Positions 15,088 through 25,138 of a DNA stretch of 28,919 nt are shown here, in pieces. The position numbers and the translations under genes are program-made. The DNA lies in assembly GCA_019155205.2 (NCBI GenBank), contig JAHNZQ020000092.1, positions 458,900 to 487,818 of the forward strand, given 5' to 3'. Each line of letters starts with the position of its first letter. The stretch's first letter is position 1. Under the pieces are notes generated by a model that saw only the letters and a list, made by a program, of their open reading frames with translations, did no database searches and was not told where the DNA came from. The stretch is from Gracilaria vermiculophylla. Taxonomy: Eukaryota > Rhodophyta > Florideophyceae > Gracilariales > Gracilariaceae.

Positions 15088-16898
15088 CCTCGCGCCCTCC
15101 CTCCCGGTCGTCTTTTGGTCTTCTGCTCTGTCCTCTGCAATTGTTTGGTAAACTCGTTTTTGTATTACCACCATTTTCCTTATTGCGCAACCGCACCTTA
15201 CATGCCGAGATAGGCTTGCTGTCGTTGTGCCATTGGCTGCCCATCACATCTGCCCTCGTCTGTCACCGCCGCTTCCTAATTTTTTCCAGTCTTGGGTGCA
15301 GAGCAGTGCCGCGAGCGCGCCCGCTCGTGCGTCAGCCGCATCCCGCTGCGTCCCGTGGGTGCGCTCACCACGCGGTGCACAACGGGGTGGTGCTCGCAAA
15401 TCCGTATCCCCTCCCCAGCACAAGCAGTGCCATGAACATCATTTTCCCTCTGTACATAAATCAAACACGTACACTACGGTTCCATTTCTTGGGTCCCACA
15501 ATCAATCTACCAAGGGTACACCATAGATATAAAAAAAAATGTACTGTTCCGCGGCTCCCCAAATCAAACAGCAGGTGAATTACCACTGCACCCACTAATG
15601 CTTCGACTCGTGATAAAGTATCATAACTGCTACCGTGGCACTACAGCAAACCTGGACAGGCACCTAAAGAACAAAAAACCAACGATAATTGGACACCTGG
15701 CCTCCACAATGAGCCAATTTCTACAAAACTGCCAAGTGCTGCATGCCCCGCCCCCTATCGGGACCTGCAGGAAACTCCAGTGCGGTTTGGACTCGCGGCC
15801 TGGAATGGTCCCATGAAAGCGACCGCGGTGGCCCCCCCGGGTCTCTTCGTTCGACCACCACTGCGGAGACAGCTGCTTGCCTGCCGCGCTTCCCAATCCG
15901 CTCCTTGATGCAAACGCCGTGGAAGGGAGCTCAGCTTTGCTCGGACGAGGCCCCTTTTTCGCCTTTCAAATTCTCTGCGCAATGGGGGCTGGAAGCTTTT
16001 TTTAATTCCGAGCGCTGACCACGGCCAGTGTCAGCAAATGCCAGTGTTGGCTTCCGGATGGACATATGCCAGTGCAGGCCGTGTTCTTCAAAGCTCGAAA
16101 ATGCTCCGCATTTGATGTTGGAATTCATTTCATTTTTCTTTGTTCTATGGCAACTACAAACGATTGACGAGAATTAGAATATCTTATGCTCAATGCCCAT
16201 CCTGTAAAACACACCGTGGTTTCATATGTATAACGTTTGTTTTCAATTGGCGTCAATTGGAGTATACTCTAAGCAACCGCACAGGGAGCTGTTATGAGTT
16301 TTAGATCTGATTCAGGTTTTCAAGATAAGAATAGTGTGAGTGCATTCATATTTTGCTGCATTGGTATTGACTCAAACTTAATTATTTCGACTTCATTGCA
16401 TGTACTCACCATCAAGAGAGGCATTGTAATACGAGACTAAATTTATTTTGCGTGAACTGCAATTGACAATGCCTCCCCACAGCTACAAAAGTGGTGGCCT
16501 TAGAAAACTATGAAAATTATACCACTTCGTCACAAAAGTTACCATGGTGAAGCAACATCCCCACTAAAAAAGTGATAATTGTCTGAAGAAACCAGATGAT
16601 AGAACGAAAGGAGAAAAGTTCCATGGGCATTACTTCGTCACACATAAAGTATGACCTAAGTTCTTTCCCATGTGTCGGCGATAACAACAAACAATCGCCC
16701 CCAAGAATCGATTTTGTATGCAATCATTTTGTTGAATTCACTACTTATCTTGTGAGAGAGAACTCATCTTCTCTGTGCGCGGAGAGCAGCTCAAATTGAT
16801 GTCATTGCAGGACATTTATACCTCATCTGCCTCACAAAAGCGGCAATATTGTCGTCTGTGAACTGAACTTTTCAGCTGCCGCAAGGCCTCAATCTGCA
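15088..16898. other. Intergenic region, no convincing gene
   Basis: About 1.8 kb between two convergent genes (AIG1-like + and CBM20 -). The first ~450 bp are probably the 3' UTR of the AIG1-like gene. A short + strand segment at 15598-15690 reads GTTANLDRHLKNKKP, reminiscent of the GT.NL..HL...H signature of BED zinc fingers in hAT transposons, but it lacks the paired cysteines. The motif GCCAGTG occurs three times between 16024 and 16077. Nothing else is supported. Confidence 0.5.
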
Positions 16899-18110
16899 TC
16901 AAAAAAGTTTTTTACAATCTCTCCAACGTTCTACTAAGTGGGCAGGGTTATTGTTTTCATTCGTGAGGCACCGATTGTTTCCAAATTCCCATTCAACCAG
17001 TCCATCATTTCCCTCCAGCACATACTTATACTGCACGCTTTCCACTTTCTCAAAGACAACTTCAGCAACCCAGTGCTCTCCCACTTCCTCCAACTGCACC
17101 CCGTGCCTTACATCCCACAACCCCAGTTCTTTGCAGTTCCCTACCACCTTTGCACAACCTTTTGACACCATGTGCGACCCCCCAAGCGGCGTGCCGTCCC
17201 TAAACAAGGCAAACTGGACCACCCACACATCAACCTCTGGCTCGGGCGGCAGACTGTACAGAGGGGAGGTATACGAACTATCGGTCTCGTAATACCAATC
17301 ATATCGCTTTTCCCTCTTCAACACGTAAAGTGGAGTACTGCTGTGCCCCTTGTCTACAGAAAACCCTGCCGCGTCCGCCACCTCAATAACCAACGATGAC
17401 CAACAAAAGAGCAGAACAACGATGCAAGGCGCCCTCAGTTTTGCCACTGTCATGAGTTGTTCCAACAGCATGGCATCTGAGGCGCTCGGCAACCGAAGCA
17501 GCCACACCGTGCTTTGGCGCCAGTCGAAGCCCATAAGTACCAGCGCCGTCGACCACTCGGTCGGATCTTGGCGGCATGGCACATGCCAGCAGTATGGCGG
17601 CACATATTCGTCGCGGGAAACGACGTATATGGTGGCCCTAGGGAGCGGGGCTGGAAGTTTACCGATCACGACCACTTGCTTTTGGCAAAATCGGCTCAAC
17701 AGAGACGTGATGGTTTGTTCCAATCCCTGCTCCCGTTTTTGCCGGTTTTCGCTCGGGGACATTTCTTGTTCTGACCAACGTGTGTGAGCCCTGTATGAAA
17801 CAGCTGATCCGGATGATGAGGAACTTCGAGGTACGGACCCGCCGGAGCCTCTGACAGTTCCTTCTAAGCCAGAGAGCTCTGAGCATGACCAGCCACCCAA
17901 GCCTCCCCCTGAGAGGTTTGAACTCTTCGCAGCCAGGGGACGTGATGGAAGACCTTGTCGAATGGCTGAAGGAAGTGAACTACGGCCAGCGTTCGCACAA
18001 AACTCAAGATGACAACCGGTGGAGGAGGAGGATTCAAAACCAAGCGAGTACAAATCCTCAAATGTTGACTGAAAGAGGCGAACGATTCCTTCAATCAGTA
18101 AACTCCTCAT
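16899..18110 (-). CDS. CBM20 starch-binding domain protein with membrane or signal segment
   Basis: Intron-free frame of 403 residues from ATG at 18110. Residues ~295-384 form a CBM20 module, which binds starch or glycogen: WVVQFALFRDG, KVVGNCKELGLWDVRHGVQL, W.AEVVFEKVESVQYKYVL and WEFGNNR are the expected strands, including the Trp residues of the sugar sites. Residues ~228-245 are hydrophobic (CIVVLLFCWSSLVIEV). A Met nine residues earlier (220, codon at 17453-17451) would turn this into a classical signal peptide cut near ADA-AG, giving a 184-residue secreted or lumenal protein. The longer model is a type II-like membrane protein with a Ser/Gly-rich N-terminus and an unrecognised domain (~140-220). 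No catalytic domain (dikinase, phosphatase, glucanotransferase or amylase) is visible. A role in starch or glycogen handling is inferred from CBM20 alone. Confidence 0.72.
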   Translation of the reverse strand: MRSLLIEGIVRLFQSTFEDLYSLGFESSSSTGCHLEFCANAGRSSLPSAIRQGLPSRPLAAKSSNLSGGGLGGWSCSELSGLEGTVRGSGGSVPRSSSSSGSAVSYRAHTRWSEQEMSPSENRQKREQGLEQTITSLLSRFCQKQVVVIGKLPAPLPRATIYVVSRDEYVPPYCWHVPCRQDPTEWSTALVLMGFDWRQSTVWLLRLPSASDAMLLEQLMTVAKLRAPCIVVLLFCWSSLVIEVADAAGFSVDKGHSSTPLYVLKREKRYDWYYETDSSYTSPLYSLPPEPEVDVWVVQFALFRDGTPLGGSHMVSKGCAKVVGNCKELGLWDVRHGVQLEEVGEHWVAEVVFEKVESVQYKYVLEGNDGLVEWEFGNNRCLTNENNNPAHLVERWRDCKKLF

Positions 18111-19165
18111 CGTGATTGCAAAAAATGACTGAACCAGAACAAAACCAGAATGATCACAGAATTATTGGGATACCACAAAGAGAGGAACGACAGAAAATCA
18201 GGAAGTGACTGAGCACTTGGGGATAGAAGGTAGATGGTGTGCGATAGAGGGCAGAAGGGGAAAGAAAGAGGTGTAGTGTCTGTATGGATGTTGCTCGGGA
18301 GTCCTATGAAAACGATTCCAGAGAACTGTCAATTTGACCTAATGCAACATCAAAGGACCGAAATTCGGGGTGCTATTTTGTAGAGAGTGATACAAAATGG
18401 TTGCGTACGTCACCGATAGGTGCACAATGAGTACGGCCGGGAATGCAGGATGAAGCACTAGTACGGAGCAGAGACTGATGGGGATGAAGGAGAGAGAGTG
18501 AATCTCGTGAACACCAGAGCGTTTCCTTTTTATATCGACGCTCTCAAAACTTTTTCGGGATAGCCAGTCTCCTCCCAGATACAACATCAATTGATTTGAA
18601 GAAGATATTGAGCAAAAAATCGAAGAGGACTTGAGGAAACTTCTAGGAATCCGTTTCGTGTAGCTTTTGAATTGGTTCCAGACGCCTTCACACGATAATT
18701 AGAAAAATTGTCGTGCAGGAAATTTACATGTTACCGGCAGTTGCGCTGTCGGCCAGGATGGCGAGTTTCTAACGACAAAAATTTGATTTGCCCGTTAGGG
18801 ACATGAAATGCATGCAATTGTTCGGTGCAGATAAAATGAATACTTCTCTCCTGCATTGTGACATACGTAGTGTAAGCATTGCACAGATGCACATTCACAA
18901 GTAATGAAGGATTTTTTCGAGGAAGATGAGAGGAATCCGATTTATCCCGATCAAAGTACAGTGGCAAACAGTGAACCGCTAAACACAGAGAACCTGAAAA
19001 CATTCTGGAACAGCATCGGTGCTTACATCCTTTTGTAAAGAAAATAGACATCGCTCTCATAAAATACCAGCCCAATGGGCAAATGCCACCAGTCAAAAAT
19101 CAAAAAGCTTAGCCAGCCAATGAAAAAAAGGTCTGGGCCGAATAGTAAAGTGTAAAAAAACGGTA
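18111..19165. other. Intergenic region upstream of the CBM20 gene
   Basis: About 1.05 kb. It should contain the promoter of the CBM20 gene. Minus-strand open stretches at 18339-18587 and 18731-19096 lack good starts and resemble nothing I know. I see no RNA gene or clear repeat. Confidence 0.4.
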
Positions 19166-19381
19166 ATGAATCGAAGAGGTCCAGAATGCTCTACCTTAGA
19201 GGGTCCGCCTTTTTTTGTAGGAATGCACGATGATGGCACATTTTGTAGGGCACCTCTACAACTTTATCTTGTGATCACATTATATCACAAACGCGACACT
19301 AGATGTCCATTTTCTAATATGAGTTGCGACAAACTGCTCAATGATTTCTGTGACCACCGAAGTGAATACCAAGCTGTCTCC
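19166..19381 (+). pseudogene. ORF fragment interrupted by the minus-strand retrotransposon
   Basis: ATG at 19166 opens 72 codons up to the insertion point at 19381. Skipping the element and one copy of its target-site duplication, the same frame continues for 34 more codons from 25139 to a TAA at 25241-25243. The segment MHDDGTFCRAPLQLYLVITL loosely resembles the DGTF-containing start of MULE transposase domains. Short and weak; it may be chance. Confidence 0.25.
19378..19381. repeat. Target-site duplication CTCC, left copy
   Basis: CTCC directly before the left LTR, matched by CTCC at 25135-25138 directly after the right LTR. A 4-bp duplication is in the usual 4-6 bp range for LTR retrotransposons. 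Confidence 0.75.
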
Positions 19382-19861
19382 TGTGGCACGCAATGGCTTA
19401 TAGGACCAACGGGCCGACCCACAGGAGCGATCTGAAGTTAGATGTAGCGGCGGCGGAAGCTTGATCAGCTACCTTGTTAGCCAGTTGTAGCGACAATGAC
19501 GGCTCGGGAGAACGGCTTAGAGCAGTGGCGGAGTGCTCAGCGGAAGCCGTGTCACGCCACTGACTTTAAGAAGTGCAGATGGACCTTGACCTTGATGGGC
19601 GGGGACGGAAGGAGACGGCAATCACTACACCACGCCACCCCCTCCGGGGAGTGCAGTGGTCGTTGGTGTTTGTGGGTATGATAGCTAAATGTCAAATGGC
19701 TACATATAATGGACTAAATTCGAATATGAATGATCGAGTGTAATTATCCGTGCAGAGACGAAATTGCATTGTTGGCAATTGTCGGCTGCACGTGCGGCGC
19801 AGTGCCAGCGCGATGCCATTGTAGTGCTAGCGTGGCGCTGATGTGGCGCCAGCGTGCAACA
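19382..19861 (-). repeat. 3' LTR of the minus-strand retrotransposon
   Basis: 480 bp. Read on the minus strand it begins TGTTGCACGCTGGCGCC and ends GTGCCACA. It aligns without gaps to 24655-25134. Thirteen of the 16 mismatches fall in 19382-19556 and three in the last ~95 bp; the middle ~210 bp is identical between the copies. Small open frames within it are not genes. Confidence 0.95.
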
Positions 19862-19871
19862 CTGCCCCCAT
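19862..19871 (-). promoter_or_regulatory. Polypurine tract before the 3' LTR
   Basis: On the minus strand ATGGGGGCAG ends directly at the LTR start. It is short and interrupted by one C, but it lies exactly where plus-strand priming is expected. Confidence 0.5.
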
Positions 19872-19902
19872 GAGGACTCTTGTGTCAAGGAGGCGAGAGT
19901 GC

Positions 19903-22900
19903 TCAGTTAGAAATGCCGAGCTGGCGCTTTGCCTTAGCGACGAGCTTCTTCTTTTTGCATTTCGAGAGAAACTGGATGACCTTGTCGGGTATGTCGGTGT
20001 AGAGGATAGATGCAGTCTGCCAGGTCCAGTCGCGTTTGTCTGGAAGTCCTTCCCAAATTACTCTGAACCAGAGGCCTTCATCGTCTTCTCCTAAGTCGAC
20101 GATCCTTTCCACAACTTCATAGCGAGACTCGGTTTTGTCTGCTAGCTCGATCATTTCTTGGGGAACCTCTGAGCCTTGCAGAGAATCATCGTATTTGATG
20201 AGGCGTGCGGCGTGGACGCGCTCAGTCTTAGAATTGGACAGCTTCTTAATGCTGTATACGAGCGGTCCATGGACAGCGGTAACTCGGCAGGGTCCAAACC
20301 ACTTAAAGCGAAGCTTATGACCTCGATCAGCAGCTTGTCGTACGAGAACGAAATCGCCCACAGCAAAGGAGGGCGAGACAATATTTGTTGCCTCGTTGTG
20401 CTTAGTGATAGCTTTTTCACGGCGCTTTGTGTCAAGAGCTTTGACGTCCTTGTGCATATTGTTGAGATCCTTTTGAAGCTGATTTATGCTTATGACTTGT
20501 GAGGCGTGAGCGTGCTCGAGGGTCTTAGTCTTGCGATAATTCGTATCAGGAGGAAGTACGCGAAGGATTTGACGTTTGGGAGCAATGCCGGTCATGACCT
20601 TGAGAGGGGATCTGGAAACGCCGTCAGGCCGGCGGCCGAGGCGACCTAAGCCTGCTTCGTTGAGTGCGGTAGCGATGGCTGGTAGCACTGAGGCCCAATC
20701 TTGAGGACCAAGCTTGAGCTCAACCAGTATGGCTCGCATGGCAGACAGGACAGAGCGCATGACAGATTCGACAGTACCATTGACTCACGGTGAGTACGCA
20801 ACCGTGAGGTTATGTCGTATGTGATGTGTAGATGCGAGGTGTTCGAGTACTTGATTCTTGAAGTGTGAGCCTTGGTCGGAGACCCATACGTCAGGTGCTG
20901 TAAAAATGCGTGTCCAGCAAGCAAGAACTTCAGCGGCATGTTCGGAGTCGGCTGAGGCACTTGGCTCTAGCCAAACGTAGCCGCTGAGGTCGTCCTTGAC
21001 CACGAGGGCGTATTTGTTTTCCTTGTCGCTCTCGCCCAGAAAAAGATGGTCAGAATGGATGACTTCGTTAGGCTTAGACGCGTGTATCGTAGTCGACAAA
21101 GGGCGAGGTACTTTGTTGCCACTATTAGCCAACAAGCAAAGCAAGCAAGAGGAGACGAAATTGTGTAGGTCCTCGCGTTGGTCGGTCCACGTGAACTCTT
21201 TTCGTAGAGCGTGCCACGTGGTGTCAACACCGCGATGACAAGCAGATCCTGCGTGAGCGATAGTGAGCAGGCGTAACTTGAGATCAACGGCGTCGTCGGG
21301 TATCCACGTTGCCCCTTTGACAATTGGCAGCTCGGATTCGATTTGCTGTGCATCTTTGGGGGCCTTGTCCTTATACTGCTCTTGTATGTCAGCAATCTCA
21401 AATATGTCAGGCCACTTGAACTCTGGATCGTCGGGCGGTTGGGTTACACCGCTGAATGATATAACGTGCGCAATACGGCAAACAGCTGGAGACTTGCGAT
21501 AGCCACGCATCCAGCGGCTCATGATGTCAGGCCAGGTGTTCGAGGATCCAGCTACGTGTTCAATGCGATAGTTGAAAGAACTTAGGTAGAGAGCCCAGCG
21601 GACCACCTTAAGTACCTTGCGACGACCTAGTGAAGGCTCCATCGCTACAGGATTGAAGACGAACAGCAGGTTACGATGATCCGTGAATACGCGAGTGGTA
21701 TGGTCGCATGCCAGAAGGTAGTCAAGCTTTCGAAAAGCTTGAACGACAGCATAGGCTTCACGCTCATAGGTGGACCAATGTTCCTCGCGCTCGGTGAACG
21801 ACGAACTGAGGAAAGCGAGCGGGTGATGCTTTTGTTCAGGGAGCGGCTTAGAGAGCTCCCTAGAATAGCATTGTGTAGCTGCTACAGCCCAGTACCCGTC
21901 TGAAGCGTCGGTGTGTATGCAAAGGACCTTGTTGGGGTCCCGTTGTACGAGTCGGGTCGCTTCTTGCAGCTGAGCCTGGAGCTCATTGAAGGCTGATAGG
22001 TGCTTGTCCTCCCAGCCTAAGTCAGAGAGGGGGATCTTGGCGATGGACTTCTTCTTACGACTCCCACCTGCCTTGGCGTATGGAGCCTCAAGCAATTGTC
22101 TTAGAGGAGCAACGCGTTCAGCGAAGCGCGGGATACTGGAAGATATCCAGTTTGCTCCGTGAACGTATTCGCACAACTCTCCGGCCGTGCGAGGAGGATC
22201 GCAGTCTGCGAGACCGCCGATTTTCTTTGGGTGAAAGCGAACACCGTGAGCGTCGATGATACGCCCGCACCACGTGACCTGTGACAGGTAGAAGACAGAC
22301 TTGGGCAGCGAGACGACGAGGCGCCGTTTGCGGCATATCGCGAAAAAGCGGCGGAGAATATGAAGTAATTCGGCTTCAGATGGCGCGTAGATCATGAAGT
22401 CGTCAATCCACGCCTTGAAGTGCTTTTTGAGTTCAACGAATCACTGTTCGACCTTTTCTTGGAAGTTAGTGGCAGAGTTACATCCGCCTTGAGTAGTGCG
22501 TGTGGGCATGACGACGCCATCTGGTGTACTGAAGGCGAAAAGCCGTTGACTGTCCGGATGGAGCGGAGCTTGCCAATATTCACTGCAGAAGGCGATTGCA
22601 GCAAAGGCCTTGGAGCCGCGTGTGTCAGCGAGCTCAGCTTCGATGTTTGGCATGTGCCAAAACGTAGGGCGAGTAACAGCGTTGACGGGTCGATAGTCAA
22701 CAGTCACGCGGTATAAGGCAGGCGGCCGCTTGGGTACGATAAGCGGTGCCGATACCCACTCTGGTGCAGTGACCTTCTTCACAAACCCGAGTTTGAGGAG
22801 TTCATGGACGTATCGTTTCATGAACTCTCGTTTGGGCTGCGGGTAGCGGCGCTGCTTCGCACGGACAGGAATAGTATTCGGCTTCAGATGTATCTTGAGA

Positions 22901-24627
22901 GGCTCGATATCAGCTGGCTTTCCTGCATCGAGCTTGAGCTTGATGGTATCGTCAAACTCGCGCAGTAGCTTCTCAAGGATGGTGCTTCCTGCGATATAAA
23001 GGCCGTGTTTCTTAGCCTCTTCGACCTTAGACATGAGCATACGCTCCTTTTCGTCTCGATTTTCGGGTCCAAGGTCTAGCAAACCATCATCGTCATCGAG
23101 GTCGGCGTCGTCTGCGCCGCCATCGGCATGGAAGACCCCGTCAAGTATGCGACCAATTCGACCCGGTGCCGGATTGGTCGAGTTTGCGATGAGCGTAGAG
23201 ACGTCAACCACGCCACCATAGCGATCGGCGGCAGCGGCCAGAACCTTCTTGCAGTCGAGACTTAGCCCTTCAAGCAAAGGACGACCGAGAAGAGGCTCGC
23301 CGACGACTTGAGGCGTAACGAGCCAACGAAGGCCGCGCAGGATGAGTTCAGAGCCGTGTCGAATGTGAAGGCTTGTGTCGATTGTTATAGACTTATCGCA
23401 GGTGATGGTGGTCGAGGATCCATCAGGGTTCTTGGCTGCCATTTCGAATTGGCGAGGAGGGTCGAGTTTCTCAACTTTGACATCAGGGTCTGACTTCTCG
23501 ATTTTTTTTAGCATGTTGGCGTCCATTACCGTGACGGCAGAGCCAATGTCCGCGCATACGGTGGTGCGCACCTGGTTAGAAAAAGTGGCTGTGAACAGCA
23601 CGGTCGAGTGCGTGTTCTCGCAGCCGGCGTGAATTGTTCGCTTAACCGCGTCCTTCTTTTGCGACCGAAGCTCCTCGAAGAGCTTGTCCTTCTGATCTTT
23701 GGGACGGTCACGGCAATCCTTGAGGTAGTGACGAAGGCCCTTTTCCTCATGTGGAGGAAAGGGGCAAACAGGCTTCTTCTTTCCGGATTGAGATTCGGAC
23801 GCGGACGATGAGCCGTTTTTCTTACTGGACCCTTGATCGCCTTTCTTGCCGGGGGAAGGATCATCAGGCCTTGTCACTGCGTAGGGCTGGCAATTAATAG
23901 CCTCTCGGATTAACATCTTAATAAATTTCTTGACCGAGCTTTCCAGAGACTCGTCGTATTCGAGTCGTCTCCGCATCTCCTTTTTGAGTACCCCTGGTTG
24001 TAAGCGCGAACACAGAAGGCGAACGGATTTCTTCGGATTCTCTTCAGTGAAGGAGCTGCAACCAACGCTTTCAAGACGTTCGAAAAAATCAGCGCAATAC
24101 GTTGTAATGCGCGCCTCAGCGTCGAGTATCTTTGTAGGCATAGCGAAACCCGTAAGCGCAGATTCGATGAGCGTCGGGTTGAATGCACCGGTGTCAGAAC
24201 GAGAGACGAGAGACCTGACGTAAGCTTGTATGCCTTCATCACTCAGATCCTTGACGATGACAGCGTCTGGTGCGATCGAGTCAAACATTCCCATGTAGAA
24301 AAGAGACTTCAGTAGCGAACGGTCAATGCTCGCGGTGTACGGCAAAGACCTGAGCGACGGGACTTCAGACTGCTTGGCGGCAATCTCGAGCTCATAGCGT
24401 TCACGCTCTTTGAGAAATCGAGCGACCTTGACAGGATCGATTGAGCGCAAAATAGGAGCAGCGATTGGAGCGAATACTGGTACGGAGCTGCCTCCAAGAA
24501 AATCACCAGCATCATCGCTGGTCTTGCTGTTTTCGGCCATACTTGCTTGGCCGGCGCGACGCTTGGGTGTTCTGAGCGGCGGGTGGAGCGGCGAGTCGAA
24601 GCTTGTAGCCGCAGAGCGTGTTTTCAT
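19903..24627 (-). pseudogene. gag-pol polyprotein with chromodomain, interrupted by two TGA codons
   Basis: One frame of 1575 codons from ATG 24627. Gag-like helical part (about 1-250), then a Ser/Lys-rich segment with C...H...C remnants (VCPFPPHEEKGLRHYLKDC). Protease region VCADIGSAVTVMD, with Ile where Ser or Thr is usual. RT: VTVDYRPVNAVTRPTFWHMP, then motif A reading AAIAFCSEYWQAPL, where the catalytic Asp is Ala and the Gly of GYWQ is Glu; motif C, WIDDFMIYA, is intact. RNase H: CIHTDASDGYWAV, EREAYAVVQAF and FTDHRNLL. Integrase: HAGSACHRG...CLLCLL finger, SDHLFLG, VSDQGSHF and VNGTVE. C-terminal chromodomain-like block RYEVVERIVD...WFRVIWEGLP. Stops: TGA 22443-22441 inside RT between motifs B and C, and TGA 20787-20785 inside the integrase core between the second Asp and the Glu. 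No frameshift is visible. Confidence 0.92.
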
Positions 24628-24654
24628 CCGCGGATTGAAAACGGCAGAAATTTC

Positions 24655-25134
24655 TGTGGCACGCGATGGCTTATAGGACCGACGGGCCGACCCACAGGAG
24701 CGACTTGAAGTTAAATGTAGCGGCGGCGGAAGCTTGATCAGCTACCTTGTTAGCCGATTGTAGCGACAACGATGGCACGGGAGAACGGCTTAGAGCAGCG
24801 GCGGAGTGCTCAGCAGAAGTCGTGTCACGCCACTGACTTTAAGAAGTGCAGATGGACCTTGACCTTGATGGGCGGGGACGGAAGGAGACGGCAATCACTA
24901 CACCACGCCACCCCCTCCGGGGAGTGCAGTGGTCGTTGGTGTTTGTGGGTATGATAGCTAAATGTCAAATGGCTACATATAATGGACTAAATTCGAATAT
25001 GAATGATCGAGTGTAATTATCCGTGCAGAGACGAAATTACATTGTTGGCAATTGTCGGCTGCACGTGCGGCGCAGTGCCAGCACGATGCCATTGTAGCGC
25101 TAGCGTGGCGCTGATGTGGCGCCAGCGTGCAACA
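24655..25134 (-). repeat. 5' LTR of the minus-strand retrotransposon
   Basis: 480 bp, gap-free partner of 19382-19861. The gag ATG (24627) begins only 27 bases after its inner end. Those 27 bases contain no TGG, so no standard tRNA primer-binding site is visible. Confidence 0.95.
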
Positions 25135-25138
25135 CTCC
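25135..25138. repeat. Target-site duplication CTCC, right copy
   Basis: CTCC directly after the right LTR, matching 19378-19381. Confidence 0.75.

Larger units (their letters stand above)
19382..25134 (-). mobile_element. Full-length Ty3/gypsy LTR retrotransposon, 5753 bp, single gag-pol frame
   Basis: Two 480-bp LTRs in direct orientation at a constant offset of 5273 bp, TG...CA ends, a CTCC target-site duplication, and one gag-protease-RT-RNase H-integrase-chromodomain frame on the minus strand. The domain order (RT, RNase H, then integrase) makes it Ty3/gypsy. The LTRs differ at 16 of 480 positions (about 3.3%), so it is a moderately old insertion. The polyprotein carries two TGA codons and a lost RT catalytic residue, so it is probably not autonomous. 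Distinct in sequence from the element at the left end of the window. Confidence 0.95.

Noticed and set aside
14532..15578. 348-codon plus-strand frame overlapping the AIG1-like gene
   Set aside because: Arg/Pro/His-rich out-of-frame shadow; the AIG1-like frame carries the membrane helices and the catalytic Thr/His pattern.
15545..15600. tRNA-like stretch on the minus strand (GTGCAGTGGTAATTCACCTGCT...GGGGAGCCGCGG)
   Set aside because: It recalls a D-arm and anticodon arm, but the anticodon stem does not pair and no proper T-arm or acceptor stem follows. At best a tRNA-derived relic.
15598..15690. Possible BED zinc finger (GTTANLDRHLKNKK)
   Set aside because: Only the second half of the motif is present and the first cysteine pair is missing; kept as a remark under the intergenic entry.
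17350..17787. Plus-strand frames opposite the CBM20 gene (also 17885-18115)
   Set aside because: The minus strand is open for 403 codons and contains a recognisable CBM20; the plus frames are short and unrecognised, although I cannot fully exclude one at 17885-18115 if the short CBM20 model is right.
19496..19681. 61-codon frame, repeated nearly identically at 24772-24954
   Set aside because: It lies inside the two LTRs and is repeated only because the LTRs are.
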